From: CAMXAS01 sp964442435
Lineage (GTDB): Bacteria; Bacteroidota; Bacteroidia; Bacteroidales; P3
Direction of reading: 5' to 3'
Assembly (NCBI GenBank): GCA_964442435.1
Contig: CAYTZG010000011.1
Location: 1 to 56,646, forward strand
DNA length: 56,646 nucleotides
The notes below the pieces were generated by a model. It was given only the letters and a program-made list of their open reading frames with translations, searched no databases and was not told where the DNA came from. The position numbers and the translations under genes are program-made. Shown here one piece after another: positions 34,207-43,196 of the stretch. The stretch's first letter is position 1. Each line of letters starts with the position of its first letter.

Positions 34207-35199
34207 ATGTCTAAAAAATTGACGAACAATATATTGATTATAGGCGGCGCAGTGGTGTTTATCGCGGTGGCCGCGTTGTTTTACTTCCGCTGGCAGGGGC
34301 GGCAGCGCACGCCCGAACTGACGGTGCCGACGGCCGACATCGCCGAGCTCCGCTTCCGCGTCAACGATACCGTTTTCAAATTATACCGTCAGGACGAGGT
34401 CTGGATGCTGCGCCATCCGGCCTATGCCGTTCCCGTGGTGGCCGATGAGACGGCCGTGGAGACGCTTTTGGACCACCTCCGCCACTGGGAGGTGCGGGGC
34501 ATCCTGACGGCCCAAGCCTTGGATTCCGTCGCGGCCGCTTCGGACGGGGTGTCCGGCCGCCTGCACATCTACACGCAGGGGCGTTGGGGCGGCTTGCGGC
34601 CCGTGTGGCGGGGCCGTTGGCTGAAGGCCGGCCACAGGCTGTATCTTAAAGACGGACACCGGCTTTACAGCCGCCTCTACGACCCGCGGCAGGCGGACGA
34701 GGGCGGGGAAGCCGCGCTGGCGGCCGACTTTACGGCCAGTGCCCGGCACTGGCACAACCGCTGGATATGCCACTACTATTATTACGACATCGCGCGGGCC
34801 GAATGGCAGGGGGCCGATGGCCGCCGTCTCGTTTATACGGCATCCGCCCCGCAGATGCAACCCGCTCAGAATCAGTCGGCCGCCTTGTCGGCTTTCCGCG
34901 GCGTGTATTTCGACCGCTATGCCGAAGCCGCCGACAGCGCCCTGCTGACGGACGCGCTGAGCCGCCCGGCCGCCGCCGTCTTTTCGGTGGTCTCCACCGC
35001 CGGCCACCGCACGCAGCTCCAAGCCTACACGCTCTATGACACCACCGGCCGGGCCGACTGGTTCCGCCTCTGCGGCATTCTGGAAAAGCAGCCCGCCGAT
35101 GGGGGCACGCCTCAGGCGGCGGCCTCCCGCGACACGGTCTTTCTGTCTTACCAACTGCTCGACCGCCTGCAGGGGGCCCTGAGCACGATAGGCGAATAA
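34207..35199 (+). CDS. Membrane-anchored DUF4340-like protein
   Basis: A 330-residue protein with one N-terminal transmembrane segment (about residues 8-28) and a large extracytoplasmic domain. It begins only 2 bases after the GldFG gene, where DUF4340-type proteins often sit, and the early TPELTVPTADIAELRF and WMLRHPAYAVPVVADETAVETLLDHL segments are similar to that family. Function is unknown; co-operation with GldFG is inferred from position. The last residues (LLDRLQGALSTIGE) are the usual end of the domain. Confidence 0.68.
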   Translation: MSKKLTNNILIIGGAVVFIAVAALFYFRWQGRQRTPELTVPTADIAELRFRVNDTVFKLYRQDEVWMLRHPAYAVPVVADETAVETLLDHLRHWEVRGILTAQALDSVAAASDGVSGRLHIYTQGRWGGLRPVWRGRWLKAGHRLYLKDGHRLYSRLYDPRQADEGGEAALAADFTASARHWHNRWICHYYYYDIARAEWQGADGRRLVYTASAPQMQPAQNQSAALSAFRGVYFDRYAEAADSALLTDALSRPAAAVFSVVSTAGHRTQLQAYTLYDTTGRADWFRLCGILEKQPADGGTPQAAASRDTVFLSYQLLDRLQGALSTIGE

Positions 35200-35235
35200 G
35201 CCCCTTCGGGTGTTAATAAATTATGCCGGCGGCCA

Positions 35236-35266
35236 TTTGTAAAAACGTCAAAATAAAGTATATTTG
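35236..35266 (+). promoter_or_regulatory. Promoter of dnaN
   Basis: TTTG (35236-35239), 19 bases, TATATTTG (35259-35266). It stands 57 bases upstream of the dnaN ATG. Confidence 0.77.
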
Positions 35267-35323
35267 CAGACGGCTAAGGCTTATGGCCAAGCCCGATAGA
35301 TTACACACCGAAAACCTTATATT

Positions 35324-36451
35324 ATGAGATTCATCGTCAACAGCCAGGTCCTGCTCAAGCATCTGCAGGCCGTGGGCGGCGTCATTTCCACGAACACGTC
35401 CATGCCTATCCTGGAAAACTATCTGTTCGACCTGCGCGGTTCGGAACTGTCCATTATCGGTTCCAACGCCGAGACCACGATTATGGTCACGCTCGAAGTG
35501 GAGTCGAACGAGGAGGGCCGTGTGGCCATTCCGTCCAAGATGCTGCAGGACATCGTCAAGACGTTCCCCGATATGCCGATGGTGTTCCAAATCGACAACG
35601 ACACGTTCGGCGTCGAAATTTCGGTGGGCGAGGACGGCAACTATAAGCTGGCGGGCGAAGACCCGGCCGCCTATACCGAAATTCCGGTCATGGAAGGGGA
35701 GTCGGGCAAGACCGAACTGCCGGCCGACCTGCTTTCGAGCGCGATTTCCAAAACCGTCTTCGCGACGGGCAACGACGCGCTGCGCATGGTCATGTCGGGC
35801 GTCTATTTCGAACTCTCGCCCGAGAATCTGACGTTTGTGGCCACCGACGCCCACAAGCTCGTGCGCTACCGCCGCACCGACGCCCGCGCCGAGGCCAGCG
35901 GCCATTTCATCGTGCCCAAGCGGGCCTTGCTGCAACTCAAGAACGTGCTTTCGCTGCGCAAGGAGAACGTGCCCGTCACGATGGCCTACAACGACCGTAA
36001 CGTGTTCTTCTCGTTCGAGAAGGTTCAGATTGTATGCCGCCTTATCGACGGCAAATACCCCAACTACGACGCGGTGATTCCGAAAGACAACCCGCACCGC
36101 CTGACGATTGACCGCGCGGCCTTCCTGACGGCCCTGCGCCGTATCGCGATTTTCGCCGAGCAGTCGGTGCCCCAGGCCCGCCTCAAAATCAGCGGCAAGG
36201 AGCTGTTGCTTTCGGCCGAAGACGTGGCCAAGTCGAACGCGGCCAAGGAGAAACTCGCGTGCCAGTACGAGGGCGAACCGATTGAAATCGGCTTCAACGC
36301 CAAGTTCCTCATCGAGATGCTGAACAACATCGAAACCGAGGAAGTCTGCCTGGCCATGTCGCATCCGAGCCGCGCCGGCATCCTGTTGCCGGTCAACAAC
36401 GCCGACGAAGCCGAAGACATCCTGATGCTCGTCATGCCGGTGGCCCTGTAA
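35324..36451 (+). CDS. dnaN: DNA polymerase III beta sliding clamp
   Basis: A 375-residue clamp of standard length with the three-fold repeated clamp domain (about 1-125, 126-250 and 251-375). The start MRFIVNSQVLLKHLQAVGGV and the middle MVMSGVYFELSPENLTFVATDAHKLVRYRR-like segment are typical; the C-terminal MPVAL corresponds to the family's M-P-M/V-R/A-L ending. It encircles DNA and holds DNA polymerase III; HolA, which loads it, is encoded at 11.6 kb. dnaA is not adjacent, as usual in this phylum. Confidence 0.97.
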   Translation: MRFIVNSQVLLKHLQAVGGVISTNTSMPILENYLFDLRGSELSIIGSNAETTIMVTLEVESNEEGRVAIPSKMLQDIVKTFPDMPMVFQIDNDTFGVEISVGEDGNYKLAGEDPAAYTEIPVMEGESGKTELPADLLSSAISKTVFATGNDALRMVMSGVYFELSPENLTFVATDAHKLVRYRRTDARAEASGHFIVPKRALLQLKNVLSLRKENVPVTMAYNDRNVFFSFEKVQIVCRLIDGKYPNYDAVIPKDNPHRLTIDRAAFLTALRRIAIFAEQSVPQARLKISGKELLLSAEDVAKSNAAKEKLACQYEGEPIEIGFNAKFLIEMLNNIETEEVCLAMSHPSRAGILLPVNNADEAEDILMLVMPVAL

Positions 36452-36502
36452 GCCGCCGCGCCGCGACCGAATTGTAAAGAAATAACTTAAATACATTGTA
36501 AT

Positions 36503-36730
36503 ATGGCTAAAATCAAAGGAGAAATCGTTGTAGACCGGGAACGCTGCAAAGGTTGCGAAGTCTGCACGACCGCTTGCCCGACCAACACGATCGGCATGTC
36601 TAAAGAAGTGAACGGCAAAGGCTACCACTTTGCCATGATGATCAGCGACACCTGCATCGGTTGCGCGTCCTGCGCGATGATTTGCCCGGACGGCGTCATC
36701 ACCGTTTACAAGGCCAAAATCGAAGAATAA
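36503..36730 (+). CDS. Ferredoxin-type (delta) subunit of 2-oxoacid oxidoreductase
   Basis: A 75-residue protein with two complete 4Fe-4S sites: Cys15-18-21-25 and Cys51-54-57-61, each ending in Cys-Pro. It is the first of four genes (36503-39213) that give the delta, alpha, beta and gamma subunits of a 2-oxoacid:ferredoxin oxidoreductase, and it would pass electrons from thiamine diphosphate to free ferredoxin. It is about 50 bases from dnaN, with no clear promoter in between; transcription from dnaN is possible. Confidence 0.92.
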   Translation: MAKIKGEIVVDRERCKGCEVCTTACPTNTIGMSKEVNGKGYHFAMMISDTCIGCASCAMICPDGVITVYKAKIEE

Positions 36731-36776
36731 GGCCGAGGAGATAGACTGAATTAAAAAACAACAAAAGCATAAAGTA

Positions 36777-37853
36777 ATGGAAGAATTACGTTTAATGAAA
36801 GGGAACGAAGCCATCGCCGAGGCCGCTATCCGCGCCGGTTGCGACGGTTATTTCGGTTATCCCATCACGCCCCAGTCCGAGGTGATGGAATACTTGATGA
36901 AGGAACGTCCCGAAAATCGTACCGGCATGGTGGTGCTGCAAGCCGAAAGCGAGTTGGCCGCCATCAATATGGTTTACGGCGGCGCCTGCTGCGGCAAGCG
37001 GGTCATGACCTCTTCGTCCAGCCCCGGCTTCAGCTTGAAACAGGAAGGTATCTCCTATATGGCGGGTGCTGAATTGCCCTGCCTTATCCTGAACGTCGTT
37101 CGCGGCGGTCCAGGTTTGGGTACGATTCAGCCGGCTCAGTCCGACTATTTCCAATCCACGAAGGGTGGCGGTCACGGTGACTACCGTCTTATCGTTCTCG
37201 CGCCGTCGTCCGTACAGGAAATGGCCGATTTCGTGGCGCTGGCCTTCGACTTGGCGTTCAAATACCGGATGCCGTCGCTGATTCTTTCGGACGGCGTCAT
37301 CGGCCAGATGATGGAAAAGGTCGTGCTGCCGGAACAGCGTCCGCGCTTTACGGAAGCCGAAATCCGCAAGAACACGCCTTGGGCCACGGTGGGTAAGACG
37401 CCCGACCGCGAGCACAACATCATCACGTCCTTGGATATGGATGCGGCCAGTCAGGAAAGACACGTACTGCACCTGCAGGAAAAATACAACGCCGTGGAGG
37501 AAAACGAAGTCCGCTTCGAGGAAATCCAATGCGATGACGCCGAATACATCTTCGTCGCCTACGGTTCCTGCGCCCGTATCTGCCAGAAGGCCGTGGATTT
37601 GGCCCGTGCCAAAGGCATCAAGGTGGGTCTGTTGCGTCCCATCACGCTCTTCCCGTTCCCGAAAAAGGAAATCGCCCGTCTGGCCGAACGCGCCAAAGGC
37701 TTCCTGTCGGTGGAAATGAGCTTGGGTCAGATGGTGGAAGACGTTCGCCTGGCCGTCAACGGCAAGACGAAAGTGGAATTCTACGGCCGCGTGGGCGGTA
37801 TCATCCCCAACCCGGATGAAGTAGTTAAAGCATTAGAAACTAAATTATTATAG
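36777..37853 (+). CDS. vorB: 2-oxoacid:ferredoxin oxidoreductase alpha subunit, VorB-type
   Basis: A 358-residue alpha subunit. It has the pyrimidine-binding part with YFGYPITPQSEVMEYL and QAESELAAINMVYGGA, then the CoA-binding-type region and C-terminal domain (VAYGSCARICQKAVDLAR). This type is named VorB, for 3-methyl-2-oxobutanoate (2-oxoisovalerate) oxidation, but 2-oxoglutarate enzymes are very similar, so the true substrate is open. With its partners it turns a 2-oxoacid and CoA into acyl-CoA, CO2 and reduced ferredoxin. It is 46 bases after the ferredoxin subunit. Confidence 0.9.
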   Translation: MEELRLMKGNEAIAEAAIRAGCDGYFGYPITPQSEVMEYLMKERPENRTGMVVLQAESELAAINMVYGGACCGKRVMTSSSSPGFSLKQEGISYMAGAELPCLILNVVRGGPGLGTIQPAQSDYFQSTKGGGHGDYRLIVLAPSSVQEMADFVALAFDLAFKYRMPSLILSDGVIGQMMEKVVLPEQRPRFTEAEIRKNTPWATVGKTPDREHNIITSLDMDAASQERHVLHLQEKYNAVEENEVRFEEIQCDDAEYIFVAYGSCARICQKAVDLARAKGIKVGLLRPITLFPFPKKEIARLAERAKGFLSVEMSLGQMVEDVRLAVNGKTKVEFYGRVGGIIPNPDEVVKALETKLL

Positions 37854-37861
37854 GAGGTTGT

Positions 37862-38638
37862 ATGGCATCAAACATTTGCACACCCGAGAATCTGGTTTAC
37901 AAGAAAACCTCTCTCATGACCGATAATGTCCTGCACTACTGTCCCGGTTGCGGTCACGGTACCATACACCGCACGTTGATGGAGGCTGTGGACGAAATGG
38001 GTCTTCAGGAAAAGACCGTCGGCATCGCGCCGGTCGGTTGCTCGGTCTTCGCTTATAATTATATGAACGTGGATATGCAGGAAGCGGCCCACGGACGTGC
38101 GCCCGCGCTGGCCACGGCCGTAAAGCGCCTCATGCCCGAAAAGTTCGTCTTCACCTATCAGGGCGACGGCGACTTGGCGGCCATCGGTACGGCTGAAACG
38201 GTACACGCCTGCAACCGTGGCGAAAACATCCTGATGATTTTCGTCAACAACGCGATTTACGGTATGACGGGCGGTCAGATGGCGCCTACGACGCTGGAAG
38301 ACATGAAAACCGCCACGAGCCCCTATGGCCGTGACGTCCACAAAGTGGGCTGGCCGTTGCGCATCACCGAAATGATCGCGCAGCTGAACGGGGTCCGCAA
38401 CGTATCGCGTCACTCGGTACACACGGCCGCGGCCGTCCGCACGCTCAAGAAAGCGATTAAGAAAGGTATCGAAGACCAGATGGCCAACAAGGGCGGTCTG
38501 ACGTTTATCGAAGTGATGTCGAACTGCAACTCCGGATGGAAGATGAAACCGGTTGACGCCAACAAATGGATGGTGGAAAACGTGTTCGAATACTTCAAGC
38601 CGGGCGACATCAAGGTGGACGGACAGCTCGTCAGATAA
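37862..38638 (+). CDS. 2-oxoacid:ferredoxin oxidoreductase beta (TPP) subunit
   Basis: A 258-residue beta subunit that binds thiamine diphosphate. The segments CPGCGHGTIHRTL, GCSVFAYNYM, and the TPP/Mg motif GDGDLAAIGTAE...NNAIYGMTGGQ are intact. A ribosome-binding-like GGAGG lies just before the ATG, unusual for this window and perhaps helping to balance the subunits. The start is 8 bases after the alpha subunit. Confidence 0.93.
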   Translation: MASNICTPENLVYKKTSLMTDNVLHYCPGCGHGTIHRTLMEAVDEMGLQEKTVGIAPVGCSVFAYNYMNVDMQEAAHGRAPALATAVKRLMPEKFVFTYQGDGDLAAIGTAETVHACNRGENILMIFVNNAIYGMTGGQMAPTTLEDMKTATSPYGRDVHKVGWPLRITEMIAQLNGVRNVSRHSVHTAAAVRTLKKAIKKGIEDQMANKGGLTFIEVMSNCNSGWKMKPVDANKWMVENVFEYFKPGDIKVDGQLVR

Positions 38639-38667
38639 GGGATTATTCACGCTAAAATCACAAAACA

Positions 38668-39213
38668 ATGACAGAAGAAATTATTATAGCAGGATTCGGT
38701 GGGCAAGGGGTATTGTCGATGGGCAAAATCTTGGCCTACTCGGGCGTGATGGAAAACAAGGAAGTGAGCTGGATGCCTTCCTATGGTCCCGAAATGCGCG
38801 GCGGTACCGCCAACGTATCGGTCATCATCAGCGACGAACGCATTTCGTCGCCCGTCATCAACGCTTTCGATACGGCCATCGTGCTCAACCAGCAGTCGAT
38901 GGACAAATTCGAAAACGCGGTTAAACCCGGCGGTTGCCTGATATACGACCCCAACGGCATCACGCGTCATCCGGAACGTAAGGACATCAAGGTCTATACG
39001 ATTGCGGCCAACGACGCGGCCAACGAAATGGGCTTGAACAAGGTGTTCAACATGATCGTATTGGGCGGCTTCCTGAAAGTGAAACCGTTGTTGCAACCCG
39101 AATTCATCCACAAGGGTTTGGAAAAATCCTTGCCGCCTCGTCACCACAACTTGATTCCGGAAAACGAGAAGGCGATAGAACTGGGCAAGACTTTAATTAA
39201 AGAAGTGCGCTAG
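38668..39213 (+). CDS. 2-oxoacid:ferredoxin oxidoreductase gamma subunit
   Basis: A 181-residue gamma subunit with the start IIIAGFGGQGVLSMGKILAYSG and the SWMPSYGPEMRGGTANVSVIIS motif typical for the family. It is the last of the four subunit genes and is followed by a clear terminator, so the cluster ends here; ptb after it has its own promoter. The four together make up a functional heterotetramer-type enzyme. Confidence 0.92.
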   Translation: MTEEIIIAGFGGQGVLSMGKILAYSGVMENKEVSWMPSYGPEMRGGTANVSVIISDERISSPVINAFDTAIVLNQQSMDKFENAVKPGGCLIYDPNGITRHPERKDIKVYTIAANDAANEMGLNKVFNMIVLGGFLKVKPLLQPEFIHKGLEKSLPPRHHNLIPENEKAIELGKTLIKEVR

Positions 39214-39233
39214 TTCGTCCTTACCCTAAGGCG

Positions 39234-39268
39234 AGAGCGGTTCCGTTACGGCGGGGCCGCTCTTTTTA
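39234..39268 (+). terminator. Terminator after the oxidoreductase genes
   Basis: GAGCGG (39235-39240) and CCGCTC (39257-39262), followed by a T-run, form a rho-independent hairpin 22 bases after the gamma-subunit stop. Confidence 0.82.
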
Positions 39269-39304
39269 TTTTCCTTTATATCACATTATCACCAAATTTT
39301 TTAC

Positions 39305-39312
39305 TACCTTTG
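39305..39312 (+). promoter_or_regulatory. -7 element of the ptb promoter
   Basis: TACCTTTG matches the consensus -7 element, 55 bases upstream of the ptb start. No TTTG is found at the expected spacing; the region upstream is AT-rich. Confidence 0.5.
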
Positions 39313-39367
39313 CAGACCCTTACGGCCCGACCGTAACCCTGTTTGGAATATTAAACAACAATAAATC

Positions 39368-40276
39368 ATGGTAATCAATAAATTAGATCAGATGTTCGAG
39401 CTCTTGCGGAGCAAGGACAAAAAGCGTTTGGTAGCGGCTTACGCCAATGACTCCCACACGATTGGCGCCGTAAGCAAAGCGGTGGACCTCGGCATTGTTG
39501 AAGCCACGCTCGTAGGCGACGAAGCCACGATTGCGAAGGTTTGCGCCGAAGAAAAAATCGACATCAAGAAATTCAAGATCGTTCAGGAAGCCGATGAGAA
39601 CAAGGCGGCCCAGCTGGCGGTCAAACTGATTAACGACGGCGAAGGCAATCTGTTGATGAAGGGCCTCGTGAGCACCGACAAATATATGCGTGCCATCCTG
39701 AACAAGGAAAAAGGCCTGATGCCCGGCCCCAAAGCCATGTTGACCCACGTGGCGGTCATGCAAAACCCGTTCTACCACAAACTGTTGGTGGTAAGCGATA
39801 TGGCCATCATTCCGGCGCCGGATTTGAACCAGAAGGTGGCGATTGCGAACTACCTGATTTCGACGGCCAAGATGATCGGCATCGAAAAACCGAAGGTAGC
39901 GGTTATCGCGGCCACCGAACAGATGTCGGCCGGTATGCAGGCCTGCGTGGACGCCGCCTTGATTTCCAAGATGGCCGAAAGAGGCCAGATCAAGGGCGCG
40001 TTCGTGGACGGCCCGTTGGCTTTGGACGTAGCCATCGACAAGGAAGCTTGCGAGATTAAGAAAATCGGTGGTCAGGTGGGCGGCGATGCCGACTGTCTGC
40101 TGTTCCCGAACATCGAATCGGGCAACGTGTTCTACAAGATGCACACGAAATTCTGCAAGGGCGACTTGGGCGCGATGGTGGTCGGCGCCAAAGTACCGTG
40201 CATCCTTTCGTCGCGTGGCGACAGCGAAAAGGTAAAACTTTACTCGATTGCGCTCGCGGCTTTGTGCGCGAAATAA
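39368..40276 (+). CDS. ptb: Phosphate butyryltransferase
   Basis: A 302-residue phosphotransacetylase-fold enzyme of the Ptb branch. It exchanges an acyl group between CoA and phosphate. The segments LMKGLVSTDKYMRAILNKEKGL, THVAVMQNPFYHKLLVVSDMAIIPAPDL, and GGDADCLLFPNIESGNVFYK are typical. Substrates are likely butyryl- or branched short-chain acyl-CoA; the close position of the oxidoreductase that makes branched-chain acyl-CoA is striking. The partner kinase (Buk) is not in the window. It has its own promoter, separated from the oxidoreductase by a terminator. Confidence 0.9.
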   Translation: MVINKLDQMFELLRSKDKKRLVAAYANDSHTIGAVSKAVDLGIVEATLVGDEATIAKVCAEEKIDIKKFKIVQEADENKAAQLAVKLINDGEGNLLMKGLVSTDKYMRAILNKEKGLMPGPKAMLTHVAVMQNPFYHKLLVVSDMAIIPAPDLNQKVAIANYLISTAKMIGIEKPKVAVIAATEQMSAGMQACVDAALISKMAERGQIKGAFVDGPLALDVAIDKEACEIKKIGGQVGGDADCLLFPNIESGNVFYKMHTKFCKGDLGAMVVGAKVPCILSSRGDSEKVKLYSIALAALCAK

Positions 40277-40308
40277 TTTGCAGTTTAAAAAAAATTATGT
40301 TACCTTTG
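40277..40308 (+). promoter_or_regulatory. Promoter of rpsO
   Basis: TTTG (40277-40280), 20 bases, TACCTTTG (40301-40308): exact consensus. The leader to the rpsO ATG is about 50 bases, where ribosomal protein S15 could act on its own mRNA; no fold was demonstrated. Confidence 0.82.
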
Positions 40309-40366
40309 CGCTCCCAAACGGGAATTGTAAACGTAATATAGGATACTAAAACAGACACAGGTAGTT

Positions 40367-40636
40367 ATGTACTTAACGGCTGAACAGAAACAGGAAATTT
40401 TCAAGAAACACGGCGGCGCCGCCACGAATACCGGTAGCGTAGAAGGTCAGATCGCGTTGTTTACGGAACGGATTCTTCACTTGACCCAACACGTGAAAGC
40501 GCACCACAACGACAAATTCACGAACCGCGCGTTGGTTAATTTGGTCGGTAAACGTAAGAAGTTGCTCGAATACCTCAAGGAGAAAGACATCGAACGTTAC
40601 AGAAATATCCTGAAGGAACTCGGTTTGCGTAAGTAA
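40367..40636 (+). CDS. rpsO: 30S ribosomal protein S15
   Basis: An 89-residue S15 of standard length with the signatures HGGAATNTGSVEGQIALFTERI and LTQHVKAHHNDKFTNRALVNLVGKRKKLL. It binds 16S rRNA early in small-subunit assembly. It has its own promoter and terminator and stands immediately upstream of pnp, the order found in many bacteria. Confidence 0.98.
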   Translation: MYLTAEQKQEIFKKHGGAATNTGSVEGQIALFTERILHLTQHVKAHHNDKFTNRALVNLVGKRKKLLEYLKEKDIERYRNILKELGLRK

Positions 40637-40658
40637 ACCCGCGTGCTGTAGAATAGGG

Positions 40659-40692
40659 AAAAAGGCAATTATTGTTTAATTGCCTTTTTTTC
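40659..40692 (+). terminator. Terminator after rpsO
   Basis: AAAGGCAATTA and TAATTGCCTTT pair over a five-base loop and are followed by a T-run. It lies between rpsO and pnp and would reduce pnp transcription from the rpsO promoter. Confidence 0.88.
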
Positions 40693-40800
40693 TATTTTTA
40701 GTCCTCCCGTTTTCCATAACCGCCGGGCGGAGCGGACGGGCAGGGCGGATGACCTTGACGATAAAGCAAGTAAGACAAGATAGTAGTTAAATTAGTTGTT

Positions 40801-43113
40801 ATGTTAGGAATTCAAAAAAAATTCAATCTCCCGGACGGTCGGGAGGTGATGATCGAAACCGGCAAACTGGCCAAGCAAGCCGACGGTTCGGTCGTAGTCA
40901 AATGCGGTAACACGATGATTTTGGCCACGGTCTGCAGCAAGGCGGAAGCCGGCGAGAACGTGGACTTCATGCCGCTGACCGTCGATTATCAGGAAAAATA
41001 TGCGGCCGTGGGCCGTTTCCCGGGCGGTTTCTTCAAACGGGAAGCACGTCTGTCGGAATACGAAATATTGATTTCCCGTTTGATTGACCGCGCGTTGCGG
41101 CCGTTGTTCCCCGACAACTACCACGCCGAAACGCAGGTGTTGGTGACGTTGATTTCGGGTGACCGCGACACGCAGCCCGACGCCTTCGCCGCTTTGGCCG
41201 CTTCGGCCGCCCTGTCGGTATCGGACATCCCGTTCCACGGCCCGATTTCGGAAGTACGCGTGGCGCGGATTGACGGCAAGTTCGTCATCAACCCCTCGAC
41301 GACCGATTTGGAACGCGCCGACCTCGAACTCATGGTAGGTGCCACGATTGACGACATCTCGATGGTGGAAGGCGAGATGAAGGAGGTTTCGGAAGAAGTC
41401 ATGATCGAAGCCTTGAAGACGGCGCACGAAGCCATCAAGGTACAGTGTCAGGTTCAGATGGAACTGGCCAAGGAAGTGGGCAAGGCCAAACGTGAATACA
41501 ACCACGAGACGAACGACGACGACCTGCGCCGTTTGGTAGAGGAAAAGACGTATCAGAAATGCTACGACGCCGCCCGCGAATGCGTGGCCGACAAGAAGCT
41601 CCGCGGTCAGAAAATCGACCAGATCAAGGCCGATTTCATTGCCGAGAACTTTACGCCCGAAACGCTGGAAGGCAAGGAATTCATGATTGCCCGCTATTTC
41701 CACGACGTACACCGCAAGGCGGTCCGCGATATGATTCTCAAGGAAAGAATCCGTTTGGACGGCCGCGGTCTGGAAGACATCCGTCCGATTTGGTGCGAGG
41801 CCGACTATCTGCCCTCCGCCCACGGTTCGGCCATCTTCACGCGCGGTGAAACGCAGTCGCTCTCAACCGTAACCTTGGGTTCCAAACTCGACGAACAGAC
41901 GATTGACGGCGCGATTATCGAAGGCAAGAACAGCTTTTTGCTGCACTATAACTTCCCGTCTTTCGCCACGGGTGAAGTAAAACCGCAGCGCGGCACGAGC
42001 CGCCGCGAAACGGGTCACGGCAACCTGGCCATGCGGGCGTTGAAACAGGTGCTCCCGAAGGGCGCCGACAATCCCTACACGATCCGCGTCGTTTCCGATA
42101 TTTTGGAATCGAACGGTTCGTCTTCGATGGCGACGGTCTGCGCGGGTTGCTTGGCGTTGATGGACGCCGGTGTCAAAATCAGCAAACCGGTTTCCGGCAT
42201 CGCGATGGGTTTGATTACCGACCCCGAAACCGGCAACTACGCCGTATTGTCCGACATTCTCGGTGACGAAGACCACTTGGGCGATATGGACTTTAAGGTA
42301 TGCGGTACGCGCGACGGCATCACGGCCTGTCAGATGGATATCAAAATCGACGGGCTTTCCTACGATATCTTGGCCAAGGCTTTGATGCAGGCCAAGCAGG
42401 GCCGTGCGCACATTTTGGGCAAGATGCTCGAAGTGTTGCCCGAACCGCGCGCCGACTACAAACCGCACGCGCCGCGTATCGTACAGATTACGATTCCGCG
42501 CGAATTCATCGGTGCCGTCATCGGCACGGGCGGCAAGGTCATCCAAGAATTGCAGCGTGAAACCAACACGCAGATTTCGATTGAGGAAGTGGGCGAAATC
42601 GGGGTTATCGACATCGCCGGCAACAACAAGGAGGGCATGGATGCGGCTTTGGAACGCATCAAGGCCATTACGGCCGTTCCCGAAGTGGGCGAGATTTACC
42701 ACGGTACGGTCCGCAACATCCAGCCGTTCGGCGCGTTCATCGAAATCCTGCCAGGCAAGGACGGCTTGCTGCACATCTCCGAAATGAGTTGGAAACGCTT
42801 GGAGAAAGTGGAAGACATGCTCAAGGAAGGCGATGAAATCGACGTGAAGCTCATTGACGTTGACCCGAAGACGGGCAAACTCAAACTGTCGCACAAGGTG
42901 CTGACGCCCAAGCCGGAAGGTTACAAGGAACCGGAACCGCGCGAACGTCGTCCGCGGGAAGACCGTGGCGAACGCCGCGAGAGAGGCGAACGTCGGGAAC
43001 GCGAAGTGCCCACGTTGTCCGCGCCCAAGCTGCGCAGTCAGATGAACGACGCGCCGGCGCAACCGGAACAACCCGCCGCACCCGCCAACCCGGGCGACGA
43101 CCTCTTGTTCTAA
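40801..43113 (+). CDS. pnp: Polyribonucleotide nucleotidyltransferase (PNPase)
   Basis: A 770-residue PNPase, a 3'-5' phosphorolytic RNase in RNA decay. Two RNase PH domains (about 1-230 and 300-550) flank a helical insert; the FFKREARLSEYEILISRLIDRALRPLFP-like and GTSRRETGHGNLAMRAL segments are typical. The KH domain (about 555-615) has GAVIGTGGK and the S1 domain lies at about 628-700. The tail (703-770) is a low-complexity RE/RR repeat (RRPREDRGERRERGERRERE) and a Pro/Ala-rich end. The tail may bind RNA or partners; similar tails are found in other RNA enzymes of this phylum, including the RluB-like protein at 48.3 kb. Confidence 0.97.
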   Translation: MLGIQKKFNLPDGREVMIETGKLAKQADGSVVVKCGNTMILATVCSKAEAGENVDFMPLTVDYQEKYAAVGRFPGGFFKREARLSEYEILISRLIDRALRPLFPDNYHAETQVLVTLISGDRDTQPDAFAALAASAALSVSDIPFHGPISEVRVARIDGKFVINPSTTDLERADLELMVGATIDDISMVEGEMKEVSEEVMIEALKTAHEAIKVQCQVQMELAKEVGKAKREYNHETNDDDLRRLVEEKTYQKCYDAARECVADKKLRGQKIDQIKADFIAENFTPETLEGKEFMIARYFHDVHRKAVRDMILKERIRLDGRGLEDIRPIWCEADYLPSAHGSAIFTRGETQSLSTVTLGSKLDEQTIDGAIIEGKNSFLLHYNFPSFATGEVKPQRGTSRRETGHGNLAMRALKQVLPKGADNPYTIRVVSDILESNGSSSMATVCAGCLALMDAGVKISKPVSGIAMGLITDPETGNYAVLSDILGDEDHLGDMDFKVCGTRDGITACQMDIKIDGLSYDILAKALMQAKQGRAHILGKMLEVLPEPRADYKPHAPRIVQITIPREFIGAVIGTGGKVIQELQRETNTQISIEEVGEIGVIDIAGNNKEGMDAALERIKAITAVPEVGEIYHGTVRNIQPFGAFIEILPGKDGLLHISEMSWKRLEKVEDMLKEGDEIDVKLIDVDPKTGKLKLSHKVLTPKPEGYKEPEPRERRPREDRGERRERGERREREVPTLSAPKLRSQMNDAPAQPEQPAAPANPGDDLLF

Positions 43114-43133
43114 CGGACGGCCACGTCATAACG

Positions 43134-43167
43134 AAAAAGCCGGACCCTGCGGGGTTCGGCTTTTTTA
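43134..43167. terminator. Bidirectional terminator between pnp and pncC
   Basis: AAGCCGGACCC and GGGTTCGGCTT pair around TGCG with an A-run before and a T-run after. It lies between the converging pnp and CinA-type genes. Confidence 0.88.
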
Positions 43168-43196
43168 TTTGTCATCGGCGGCGCTTCCGCCCCGGC

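Noticed and set aside
40693..40800. A riboswitch or autoregulatory structure in the pnp leader.
   Set aside because: No recognisable consensus or strong hairpin beyond the rpsO terminator was found by eye.
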